From NCBI GenBank assembly GCA_024195265.1, contig JAJLRJ010000001.1:59362289-59426288 (forward strand): DNA of 64,000 bases, in the 5' to 3' direction. Shown piece by piece: positions 8,846-16,907 of the stretch (within the stretch, counting starts at the first letter, position 1; the number at the start of each line of letters is the position of its first letter). The translations under genes and the position numbers were made by a program. Origin of the DNA: Dendrophyllia cribrosa (taxonomy: Eukaryota; Cnidaria; Anthozoa; Scleractinia; Dendrophylliidae). The notes beneath the pieces are model-generated. The model did not search any database, was not told the origin of the DNA, and saw only the letters and a program-made list of their open reading frames with translations.

Positions 8846-9181
8846 TTATTGTAACTCCCTAAAAGGGTTTTTCAGTTACAAAGTGGATAAATACGGATGG
8901 ACCCTGCAAGCGATTGTTCTAGTAGCTGGCATCACCATCAGCGCTGTTGTGCTCGCCACCTTGAACGGCCTGGCAAAGGCCACCAAGGCTATGGCAATGG
9001 GCTTAAAGAGCTTGGCAAAAGGGCAGCCAGCGCACTGCCTGGCCTCATTGGCTCAATTGTGAGCTTCATCTTCAAAGCGGCTGGGTCGGTCATCTCCTTT
9101 CTTGGCGAACACGCCTGGCTGCTCATACTTGCCGTGGTGGCCTTCCTTGTTGAAAGGATCACCAAGCGTTCGAAGTCTTGA
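7651..9181 (+). pseudogene. Coiled-coil membrane protein, split by two frameshifts
   Basis: Three consecutive plus-strand frames read as parts of one gene. The first (7651-8244) has an acidic run, two tandem 29-residue repeats containing GTSTPYHGGEQHEMHTMP and a basic region. The second (about 8170-9062) is a long coiled coil (heptads with K, E, Q and R) followed by a membrane segment (LQAIVLVAGITISAVVLA). The third (to 9181) contains glycine-rich hydrophobic segments (LLILAVVAFLVERITKR). Frame changes fall at about 8155-8180 and 8960-9000. A (CATA)n microsatellite at 8815-8846 lies inside the coding region. The order acidic head, coiled coil, membrane anchor suggests a spike- or tegument-like structural protein, but this is inference. 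Confidence 0.7.
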
Positions 9182-9186
9182 ACAAC

Positions 9187-10810
9187 TTATCTCAACCAAA
9201 CGAAAAGCCCTGCCAAAGCAACCGCACCCACACCAATGACTGCCTTGGAGACGTGATGCGGGTCGGGCTGTGGGTCGGGTGCGGGTGCGGGGGTTGGTTG
9301 TGGTGTGGGTTGTGGTGTGGGTTGTTGTTATACCCGATCACACTCTCTGTGTTGATAATCATGCGCGAGGGCATGAGCCAGCATTCGGGTGCTGTCGCAA
9401 AGTCTATGCGCACTTTCGTTGCTTGGATGGCAAGCTGGTAACGCTGAACGCTTGTTGAGATGTCGTTCAGGATTATGGCCTCCTCTAGATGGACCAAGAA
9501 GACTCTCTGTGTTTCGAACGCCCGGCCTCCTCTTCCAATGATGCTGCTGCGGGTTTTGGCTTGTGAACCAAGAATGCAGTACACAAAGGCCTCGATTGAT
9601 TGGTTCATACGCGCGAGCCCTGGTTGTGTTAGCCCCTGTGCGTAATTTGGCACAAAGTGCTCGAACTGGGTGTCCGCCCCTTGATCGTTGCGGACGAAAG
9701 ATATTCCATTGGCACGATAGTTGGGGTCTTTTCTGTCAGTGACGCGCTCATCATCGAACATAGCTAGATCAGAGTCTGGATAAGTGTAATCGGTAGAGGT
9801 GGGGCCACTCCCGTATTCCCAAATGTAGACATTACCAAGCCCGTGGTTCTTGCCGTATGTGTAACGGAAGTCAGAACTAGGGTCGATACCGAACTCGATG
9901 CAAAGCTTCTTGTACGCGTCGATGTTGTATTTGTTGTCTTTCTGGTTGAATGGGGGATCGTCTGGCAAAGCACTCACGCTTTGTTCCCCGCCCATCTGTA
10001 GAGTATTCGCCTTGTTGTGAAATAAACGTGAAACCGGTAAAACGACCGGAGCTGTGGGGTTAGGGACAGACTGGAGTTCTTATCGAAGAGAATGTCGCGC
10101 GAGATTCCACAGCCGGTTGTTGCACACCACCGGGCGAAGGAGAGTTGTTGCGGCCAAAAACTCATATGAGGTCCACCCATCCATTTTCGGCCGTATTTCG
10201 CGGTTGTGAATGAAATCTGTGTGTCCCTGAAGATATTTCTGTATTTCGTTGTGAAATAATCAGTTGGCGTGACGTAAATCTTTTGCTCTTTGTCATTTAA
10301 GATTGCGCCAATCATCATGTCTTTGTCTATTGTGGTGGAGAAAGCAACAGCCGGGATTGACTTTTCTGGTTGTCCCAACGATAACTGATAAGGGAACCCC
10401 CCGTCATAATGGAGTCCAAGGGCGTCTCTTTCGGCGCCAGTCCAATCTTTGTGAGCTATTTCTGTGATAAGTGCTAATGAGCCTTGGCCCTCTTTGTAAA
10501 GCACTTCCCCTGTGGCGGTTTTGTGGTCGTCGCCAAACTCTACTTGCACTTCAAAGTGAGACATATCGGCGCGCGGGAAACGCTTTTTGAAGTCTGAGAT
10601 CGCCTTGGCCTTGGCCGCAGCAGAGAGCTTCATTGCCTCCGGCGATCTAATCCAAGCAATTTCAGGATTAGGGGGTGGTGGCTTTGGCTTAACATGAGTA
10701 TAGGCATTTGGAGGCGAATAAAAAGGAGGCGGGGGTCCGTAATTATGGCCGCCGATGGAGATGCCAAGATTTGAATTAGGATTAAATCCACCAGGCCGTC
10801 TGCCAAACAT
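9187..10810 (-). pseudogene. Large conserved Polinton structural-type protein, split by two frameshifts
   Basis: The first frame starts at 10810 (MFGRRPGGFNPNSN), just after a TATACAT element, and runs to 9974. It has a proline-rich N-terminus and a long mixed alpha/beta body ending in FYRFHVYFTTRRILY. The next frame starts at 9995 (MGGEQSVSALPDDPPF) and carries the body further (SIEAFVYCILGSQAK, QRVFLVHLEEAI). Near 9310-9325 the frame changes again: the alternative frame encodes a proline-rich linker and a terminal membrane segment (AVIGVGAVALAGLFVWL) ending at 9187. All three pieces are on one strand and contiguous, so I read them as one gene of about 540 codons with two single-base losses. 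A capsid-associated role is suggested by position only. It ends five bases from the convergent coiled-coil gene. Confidence 0.65.
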
Positions 10811-10880
10811 GATTGTATACATTTATATTTTAAAATGTTTTCCTGTGATGTTTTTTCCAATAAACTTACATATACACACC

Positions 10881-11555
10881 ATGGTTGTGCTTACAGTTAC
10901 CACAACTTCGAACCCCTACACTCTGTACTTTGATCACGTGATCCAGAATGCACACTTCATCCGCCTCCTGTCTGCCTCGTTTTACAATTCGTGGCAAAAC
11001 TTGGCAGAAAAAGTGAAAATAGCCGCAGTCGTATCTGGTGATAACCCAAAGACTACCACCATTGACATTGGCCCTGGGTTTGTTACTCCTAATAGCCTTG
11101 CAGACATGATAAATGGTAAATTTAAAGAAAAGGGTATTGCTCTGCAGGCAAAACCATATGAACTTGGCGTTCTTTCTATTTTAAACCCAGGGCAAAAATA
11201 CATAATATGGGTTTCCCCAAATCTCGCAAGATTGTTTCATATAGACATAAAAACATATCCTAATTTTACCATAAAAGGTTTCAAACTTCCGGGCACATAC
11301 TTTGTCTACTGCGATCTGCTTGAAAAAGAACAGAACCTTCTCAATGGCAAACCTTCAAACTTATTGGCTCGTTTTGATGTAACCGGAAAACCTTTTGAGA
11401 AGATAAATTACCAAGGGACCCAACATGGCGTCTGGCATATTGTCGATTGCCTTGGTAAACATGTAAATGACATCACACTGTCGATCAGAGATGAAAAGGA
11501 CAACCTCGTTGACTTCAAAGGCATGCCCTGGGAATTTGAAATTGAAATAAAATAA
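10881..11555 (+). CDS. Candidate minor-capsid/penton-type protein, copy 1
   Basis: The 224-residue protein starts at 10881 (MVVLTVTTTSNPYTLYF) a few bases after a TATACA element; the longer upstream frame would translate the promoter. It is rich in predicted beta strands and ends with a characteristic segment (ITLSIRDEKDNLVDF, then WEFEIEIK). A closely related gene follows in tandem at 11579. C-terminal segments of the type 'I.L.D..G...DF.G....F.I.I' are common in minor-capsid/penton-like proteins of Polintons and related viruses; the assignment is therefore plausible, not proven. This copy is intact. Confidence 0.55.
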   Translation: MVVLTVTTTSNPYTLYFDHVIQNAHFIRLLSASFYNSWQNLAEKVKIAAVVSGDNPKTTTIDIGPGFVTPNSLADMINGKFKEKGIALQAKPYELGVLSILNPGQKYIIWVSPNLARLFHIDIKTYPNFTIKGFKLPGTYFVYCDLLEKEQNLLNGKPSNLLARFDVTGKPFEKINYQGTQHGVWHIVDCLGKHVNDITLSIRDEKDNLVDFKGMPWEFEIEIK

Positions 11556-11578
11556 ACTTATATATACTCGCATCTGTC

Positions 11579-12242
11579 ATGGTTGTGTTGACATTTGTCA
11601 CGCCTTCGAACCCTCACACGATCTATTTCGACCACCCACTGCCAAAATCGAGTTATATCCGGCTCCTGTCTGCCTCTCTCACCAACTCGTGGTACAACTT
11701 GAAAGAAAGAGCAAAAGATCTCAGCACCTCGCGGTGGTGGAGGGGTTACCGAAGTATTCGTAATGCCGGGGTTTTACACAGTGGATAACATTGTGAAAGA
11801 TTTCCTTGAGATAAAAACGAATAGACCAGTTATTGATCTAACAGTTGATACAATCACAGCAGAAGGAATAATGCTAATTAAAAGTCCCAATAATGTAACG
11901 TTTAGCAGAAATCTGATAGATTTTCTTGGTATAAGTGGTACACCGTTTTGGAGTGCAGTTGTAAAAGGGTTTACATCTCCAAGCACTTACTTTGTCCACT
12001 GCGACCTGGTTGACAAAGAACAGAACTTGCTCAATGGCAAACCTTCGAGTGTGTTGGCGCGCTTCGACATTCGTGGGAAATCATTTGAAAAGGTTCATTA
12101 CCAACCAACACCACAGCATGTCTTGCGTGACGTCTCGTCTGGCGAATTTGTTAACTCCATCACACTGTCTGTGCGGGATAAAGATGACAACCTCTTTAAC
12201 TTCAATGGTAGACCCTTAGAATTTGAAATCGAGATAAATTAA
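11579..12242 (+). pseudogene. Candidate minor-capsid/penton-type protein, copy 2, frameshifted
   Basis: This is a tandem paralogue of the gene at 10881. They share the N-terminus (MVVLTF... with SNPHTIYFDH), the central CDL.(E/D)KEQNLLNGKPS segment and the C-terminal strand pattern (ITLSVRDKDDNLFNF, PLEFEIEIN). The first frame fails after about 69 codons; a second frame, open from before 11763 to 12242, continues the similarity. One single-base indel at about 11720-11745 explains the break. A TATATATAC element precedes the start. Duplication of a structural gene followed by loss of one copy is the simplest reading. Confidence 0.6.
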
Positions 12243-12266
12243 AAAATCATATATATACCCCATGCC

Positions 12267-12950
12267 ATGAGTTCTGCCAATGTGCTTCCATCGGCCCCCG
12301 AATACAGCGAGACACAACAGCTATACCCTATGCATGAGATCGCTCAAATCAATGCAGAAGACTTCCGGCTCAAAAAGATCTCTGACTTGCTTAAAGAGTT
12401 GTCTGACGAAGCCGAGCATTACAGACAAGTCGCAAAGAAATACAAACGAACCCAATCATTAGTTCATTACTCGGTGGTTGGCCTTGGGTCGCTTTCTGTT
12501 GGGCTGTCATCAGGGGCCCTTGCCACTGCATTAACTGGGTTCGGAATTGTTGCAAGTCCAGCACTCGCCGGCATCGCGACCCTCTGTGGGCTGTCCTCTG
12601 TTGGTTTTACAGCTGCTAACAAGCGATTAGAGCGTAAAGTGACTAAACACGAGAAGATCTATACACTGGCCCTGGGTAAACGCAACACTGTCAATGAGCT
12701 AATCTCAAAAGCTCTGGAAGACAAGAGGATCAGTGATACAGAATTCACCATAATTACTCGTGAGGTGGAAAAATATCACAAACTCAAAGCTGCAATCAGG
12801 GATGGTGTTAAGGCTAAAAAAAACGTTGACACTCAAACACAAGCGCCAGACCTCGAGAAACTCAAAAAGGAACTTCGCAAGGAAGTCAAAGAAGAGTTGC
12901 AAAAAAAGATACTTCTCGCCGCATCCTCCAAATCCGATTTGAGAGATTAA
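12267..12950 (+). CDS. Coiled-coil protein with two glycine-rich membrane segments
   Basis: The 227-residue protein has an N-terminal helical region (ISDLLKELSDEAEHYRQVAK), then two adjacent hydrophobic glycine/serine/alanine-rich segments (SVVGLGSLSVGLSSGALA and FGIVASPALAGIATLCG). A long charged C-terminal coiled coil follows, ending in lysine/glutamate repeats. A CATATATATACC element lies just upstream; an ATG five bases earlier is followed at once by TGA and is not used. The hairpin-like double membrane segment between coiled coils suggests a membrane-remodelling or virion protein. The frame is intact and the function unknown. Confidence 0.65.
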   Translation: MSSANVLPSAPEYSETQQLYPMHEIAQINAEDFRLKKISDLLKELSDEAEHYRQVAKKYKRTQSLVHYSVVGLGSLSVGLSSGALATALTGFGIVASPALAGIATLCGLSSVGFTAANKRLERKVTKHEKIYTLALGKRNTVNELISKALEDKRISDTEFTIITREVEKYHKLKAAIRDGVKAKKNVDTQTQAPDLEKLKKELRKEVKEELQKKILLAASSKSDLRD

Positions 12951-12995
12951 ATTCAGGTTTTAATCTACAAATCTTGAGGGAAAATCCCGCCCATA

Positions 12996-13126
12996 AATTC
13001 CGAAGCGCCCCACAAATAACGAAGCGCCCCCAAAAAACTTTTTCAAAAAATAAATTCCGAAGCGCCCCAGAAAAACTTTTTTCAACAAAGTTGGGGCGCT
13101 TCGGTATTTGTGGGACGCTTCGGTAT
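12996..13126. repeat. Cluster of inverted CGAAGCGCCCC repeats (origin- or operator-like)
   Basis: The 11-mer CGAAGCGCCCC occurs at 13001-13011, 13020-13030 and 13058-13068. Its reverse complement occurs at 13093-13103 and, with one change, at 13112-13122. The outer pairs form an interrupted inverted repeat of about 32 bases per arm, with the spacer CACAAATA preserved in both arms. It lies in the only long gap inside the element, between the structural block and the VLTF3-like/nuclease/zinc-finger block. This fits an origin, enhancer or binding site for an element-encoded protein. Confidence 0.6.
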
Positions 13127-13235
13127 GTCCGAGAAGCTTCGAAAAGTTGTAATTTTCTAAATACGACCTTTACACAACAATACCGGAAGTCACGGGAAAC
13201 CCCCAATTGAAAAATTGTAATCTCTAAATATAGAC

Positions 13236-13901
13236 ATGACTGAGTTTGGCGCACGGCTCAATGAACTTGACAAAGAACACAAATTTGCCATCCTTCGCTC
13301 GCTATACGGCAGCGATTACACAAAAGAAATACACCGCTTGTGCCTGCCGGAAAAACTTTATCAGTTATGCGAAGATGTGGGGTTGGCAGAGATTGGGCAG
13401 CAATATCTACAAAAACATTACAATGACATGGAGATTGAACGCTGGGACCGAAGAATCCTGTCTTGTTATGACTGTGGTGGCTCCTTTTTGCAATCAATCA
13501 ATTCTTGTGAACTTTATTGTAAAAGATGCGGTCGTGTGGAAGTGCTCGATGATGCTCCGGCATGTACGCAGCAAAACAATTTACACAGACCAAGTCATCG
13601 GTCGGGACGAAGTTACGTGTTTTGTTATGCCTTGAACAAGCTTATAAAAAAGCTCAAATATCTGCCTGTACAGTTGACTCTCGATCAAATCCATGAAACG
13701 AAACGTGTATTCAAACAAATAGAAGGCCGGCTTCCGAGAATATCTTATACGTTTGTGATCTACAAAATCCTGAACATTATAACACCGCTTGAAGCCCCGC
13801 AACGAGTGATTGTAAATTACCTGAGACAACAATGGATGACTGATGCGGTGATAATCAAAAACGAATATTTATGGCATAATGGATTCAGAACTCTGGAGTA
13901 A
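13236..13901 (+). CDS. Zinc-ribbon protein resembling poxvirus late transcription factor VLTF3
   Basis: The 221-residue protein has an N-terminal helical part and a central zinc ribbon with two CxxC pairs (CYDCGGSF and CKRCGRVEVL). The C-terminal helical half contains LTLDQIHETKRVFKQIEGRL and ISYTFVIYKILNIITPL. This order (helices, ribbon, then a helical half with a YxxYK-like motif) resembles the VLTF3 family of poxviruses and other large DNA viruses, where it drives late transcription. A role in late transcription of this element would suit the shared promoter motif of its structural genes. It starts at 13236 after an AT-rich stretch lacking the late motif. The frame is intact; it overlaps the convergent nuclease gene by 17 bases. 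The family call is from pattern, not from a search. Confidence 0.5.
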   Translation: MTEFGARLNELDKEHKFAILRSLYGSDYTKEIHRLCLPEKLYQLCEDVGLAEIGQQYLQKHYNDMEIERWDRRILSCYDCGGSFLQSINSCELYCKRCGRVEVLDDAPACTQQNNLHRPSHRSGRSYVFCYALNKLIKKLKYLPVQLTLDQIHETKRVFKQIEGRLPRISYTFVIYKILNIITPLEAPQRVIVNYLRQQWMTDAVIIKNEYLWHNGFRTLE

Positions 13902-14996
13902 GCATTGCCGCTTGCTTCATTAAAAAGGCTTCCAAAACGGCCTTGTTATCGCCTGTGTTTGGAGTTGTGGCAGAGTCATCGGTGTAAGTATAATTTCTGA
14001 TTCTTCCTTTTAACTTTGATAGGTTTTCATGAAAGTATTCGATAGGTCTTTGAATATTCCTCAAGAAATCTGGTTTTTTAAACTCCCAAATTTCAGTGAG
14101 ATCGAGCAATTTCCAAGCGAACATTGCGACAGGTTTTGGCCCTTCTCTACGCGGGTTAGAGAACGCTTCTTTCATGGCGTTTAAACGTAAAAATTCATCA
14201 TTTTCGTCACGGGCTGTGAACGTCATTCTTATTTTGCCATAATAAACCCAAATCTCTTTAGTGGCAATTAAACCCATGACATGTTCAAACAAAGCAATTG
14301 TTTGTGTTGCACCAAGATCAATAAGTCCGGCTTGATTGATCTTGATGTTTTGTTTGCTGAATAGATAACAAACCCCCAGGCAAGAGTTGATTTATTTTTT
14401 GTCTTGTATGTTCTCCCGGCGTTGAGAAAAGAATTGTGAGCTAAACTTGGTTCAAGCTGGTTTAAAGAACACATTCTGAAATAGCCGTCAACAAACAAGC
14501 CTTTGGAGACCATGTCACCACTCAAAGCAAGCCCTGTTTGTATCTGATCGCGATAATAGCTAGGAATTCTGTTCATCGCTATTTTTCGCTTGAACGGACA
14601 CTTGAATTCTAACAAATTTAATGTGTTATCTTTATTCATGAAATAACCGTCTGGGCTACAAGTGACCTTTCGATAAAGCGGATGCTCGCTTGACAGATTA
14701 AGAGAAATGCTGTGACCAAAAACGGAAACAGAATGTTTTTGCTCAAAATACTTGCGTATAATCGGCTCAAACAGATTGCCCCAGGTACAAGCCGCATTGT
14801 TATGCATAGCCGGGGGTTGAATTTTCTTTAAGAGCAAACTTCTTCGCGTTTCGAACGGCGAAGTGGCTGTTAAAGCAGAAACTTCAGAGGCCCCAATTGT
14901 ATTTTGTCTGGCTGAGAGCCAGTCGGCGCTCTTTTGTTTCAGGCCAGTGTGTCTCGATTTGAGAAAGTTCATGAACTCTTGTGTTGTCGCCATCAT
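13885..14996 (-). pseudogene. YqaJ-type viral recombinase/exonuclease, one frameshift
   Basis: The protein begins at 14996 (MMATTQEFMNFLKS). It shows the YqaJ nuclease pattern: QKSADWLSARQNTIGASEV near the N-terminus, then WGNLFEPIIRKYFEQ, the SPDGYF motif (acidic catalytic residue) and LLEFKCPFKRKI (the E-x-K catalytic pair), and YRDQIQTGLALS. Such enzymes pair with single-strand annealing proteins in recombination-dependent replication. The frame shifts at a C5 run (14373-14377); beyond it another frame continues in coding style to 13885 with a helical C-terminal domain. The start overlaps the stop of the upstream zinc-finger gene in an ATGA arrangement, so both may come from one transcript. 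Confidence 0.8.
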
Positions 14997-15610
14997 TGGT
15001 ATACGAAGTCCATGCGTTTTTTCAATTGGTGATAACCACACAACTCTGTTTGAAAAGCTGCGAGTGATGATTTGCCTTCGATGAAATCAGAAACAAAACT
15101 CAAATTTCGGATCCTGGGTAAGGGGTTGAGATCCTCCATGTTTTTGTTTTTAAATGGTTCTTGTTCTTGCTCGTCAAGCCAGGCATTAAGATCATGCTGG
15201 CTAATGTTTGCAAAAACATCTCGAACAACCTCTCTCTGTATAAAAACTCGAGGGTTGTTTTTCGCGGGAGGGCAACCATTTCTTAAGTGTCTGTAAACCG
15301 TTTGTCGACAAAATCTTCGATTACAGCCGGGACAAATCACTTTCGGCCGTGATTCTGTTCGCAGATTCTTACAGGCGTATTTTTGATGCCCAGCAAGAGA
15401 ATAACCTTGAGCGAAGGTTAAACCACAATATCTGCAAGAGCTGTATTCGAAAAGACCTTGGGCCGCCATGTTCATATCGATCTGCTGTGCCATTGCCATG
15501 TGGGTTGGTATGCACAGGGGTGGGGTTTCTTCAATTGGCAATACCTCCCTGGGGTGGTGATCTCGTACCGGACCAGCATTCACAGTGTGTAGTATAGGGA
15601 GTTGGTGCAT
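14993..15610 (-). CDS. Two-finger C2H2 zinc protein
   Basis: The protein contains two C2H2-like fingers in a row: CRYCGLTFAQGYSLAGHQ...C and CPGCNRRFCRQTVYRHLRNGC. The last ligand is a cysteine in both, giving C2HC fingers. A helical C-terminal half rich in acidic residues follows. The frame is open from 15610, but that ATG lies inside the terminal hairpin; the methionines at 15499 or 15493 (MAMAQQIDM) are better starts. The last bases overlap the nuclease start (ATGA). A DNA-binding or regulatory role, possibly at the neighbouring terminus or repeats, is an inference. Confidence 0.65.
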   Translation of the reverse strand: MHQLPILHTVNAGPVRDHHPREVLPIEETPPLCIPTHMAMAQQIDMNMAAQGLFEYSSCRYCGLTFAQGYSLAGHQKYACKNLRTESRPKVICPGCNRRFCRQTVYRHLRNGCPPAKNNPRVFIQREVVRDVFANISQHDLNAWLDEQEQEPFKNKNMEDLNPLPRIRNLSFVSDFIEGKSSLAAFQTELCGYHQLKKRMDFVYQ

Positions 15611-15749
15611 TCGGGATCACCAAAAATAAGGCCCCAAATGCCTGAGTTACGGCTCCACACGAGGAATGACAATGACTCGTGTGGAGCCGTAACTCAGGCA
15701 TTTGGGGCCTTATTTTTGGTGATCCCGAATCACCAACTCCCTATACTAC
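15589..15749. repeat. Terminal hairpin: 74-bp inverted arms with 12-nt loop
   Basis: The left arm 15589-15663 and right arm 15676-15749 are reverse complements except for one extra C in the left arm near 15608. The loop is 15664-15675. The outer end of the right arm reads CTATACT, so reading inward the terminus begins AGTATAGGG. Polinton ends begin with AG. I take this as the right terminus of the element or a head-to-head junction of its terminal repeats. Confidence 0.75.
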
Positions 15750-16094
15750 TGACACCGAACAATACCCACACCACAACACAAAAGCTAACCAACAACGGCT
15801 TCCGCAAAACCAAAAAAAAACACCCAAAAATTCGCAATTAATTACAGTGACTTTTTCAAGAATTTTTTTTCTATAGTGACACGAGGAAAATATTTTCTCA
15901 TGAGTGACATAAATGCAAAATTCGAATTTATCCAATAGCAGACTTCCGTGGGTTCTTGTCTCGACTCGTTATTACTGAACTGGGTTTGATACAATCATGT
16001 CATCACTGTTCCCTGACTCATCCGTTCAAGGACACGAAGAGATAAGGATATATCACCTCACGCTCCGTCGGAAAAAAGCCAAAGGAAAACCAAG
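15750..16094. other. Flanking host DNA, no gene seen
   Basis: The sequence is AT-rich with a short A-run near 15812 and a T-run near 15864, and no coding frame. The last part (after about 15950) is probably the promoter and 5' leader of the lectin gene. The target-site duplication of the Polinton cannot be checked because the left end is outside the window. Confidence 0.5.
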
Positions 16095-16907
16095 ATGAAA
16101 CTGTTTTCAGTTCTACCCATCTATCTCGCGATTTTATGCGTGTCAGGTAATAAGCCAGTTCAGTAAAAAGCTCGATTATTTCCCAAACTTGATCGTGGCG
16201 ATCTTTGCTTGTAACTACCAGGATGAAGCGTTATTTTTTAAAGAACTGTGGCACTGCACTATTGGGAGAACAAAACACTAAAATTTGATGCCAAGTGATT
16301 TGATTAAGTATATTGGCCTCCGAAAGGATATTCAAAAGAACACGTTTCGAGCGTTATTTAGTTTAGTCCAGATCCCCACTGCATGTATATTCCGGTATCA
16401 TATCGTTTGATTTTGATTCTGTTATCATGATGACGTACTAACCCAAGACATTTCCACTCATTCAGGTGGTCCTTGCCCGGAGGCTGGACGCAGTTTAAAA
16501 GCTACTGTTATTTTGCGAGTAGCTCCAGCTGGACTTGGCACCAGGCAGAGACGTACTGCAAAGGACGAGGAGGAGAACTGGTGAAAATTAACAGCACAGA
16601 AGAAAACGAGTTCGTCCTGGCGTTGGCGAGGAAAGCAGCGGTTACCGCCCGATCAGTAATGCAGTTTTGGGTCGGATTGAAGTGGAACCCGAGCGTCAAC
16701 GATTTCATCTGGTCTGATTACTCAGTTCCAATCTACAAGAACTGGGCTCCAAGAGAACCGAATGGAAAAGCCAGTGAACCATGCGGGAGTATGTGGACTG
16801 GGAACACCACTTATCTACCTTACCGTGCATCAGGGTACTGGAATGACCGTCCTTGTGGCGTGAGCGCAGGTTGGCCCTGTGGTCTTGTCTGCAAAAGGGT
16901 TCCCTAG
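16095..16907 (+). CDS. Secreted C-type lectin, two exons
   Basis: Exon 1 (16095-16146) encodes a signal peptide (MKLFSVLPIYLAILCVS) and ends at a GTAATA donor in phase 1. Exon 2 carries one C-type lectin domain: GWTQFKSYCYF, WHQAETYCKGRGGELVKINS, FWVGLKW, the EPN motif in PREPNGK, YWNDRPC (the WND calcium motif) and a final GLVCKRVP. EPN plus WND predicts calcium-dependent binding of mannose-type sugars. The first acceptor (TTCAG, ending 16465) joins in the wrong frame, although that frame encodes the family's usual GPCP start. An AG at 16481-16482 joins in frame but drops the first cysteine. There is thus either an alternative acceptor or a one-base loss in the CCC at 16476-16478. A possible AATAAA lies near 17085. 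Confidence 0.8.

Larger units (their letters stand above)
1..15749. mobile_element. Polinton/Maverick (adintovirus-like) element, right-hand part
   Basis: The region holds the diagnostic gene set of Polintons: protein-primed type DNA polymerase B, retroviral-type integrase, A32-like ATPase and a candidate major capsid protein, together with small membrane proteins and a YqaJ-type nuclease. The left end is outside the window because the polymerase frame is already open at the first base. No adenovirus-type cysteine protease was found here; it may lie to the left. The right boundary is taken at the outer end of a hairpin near 15749; its outer arm reads CTATACT, so the end begins with AG when read inward, as Polinton termini do. 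A host C-type lectin starts 350 bp further on. At least eight genes carry frameshifts or an in-frame stop, so this copy is decaying. Confidence 0.9.

Noticed and set aside
15589..15749. Rho-independent terminator
   Set aside because: The stem is far too long, the host is a eukaryote, and there is no T tract at the right place; a terminal repeat or foldback fits better.
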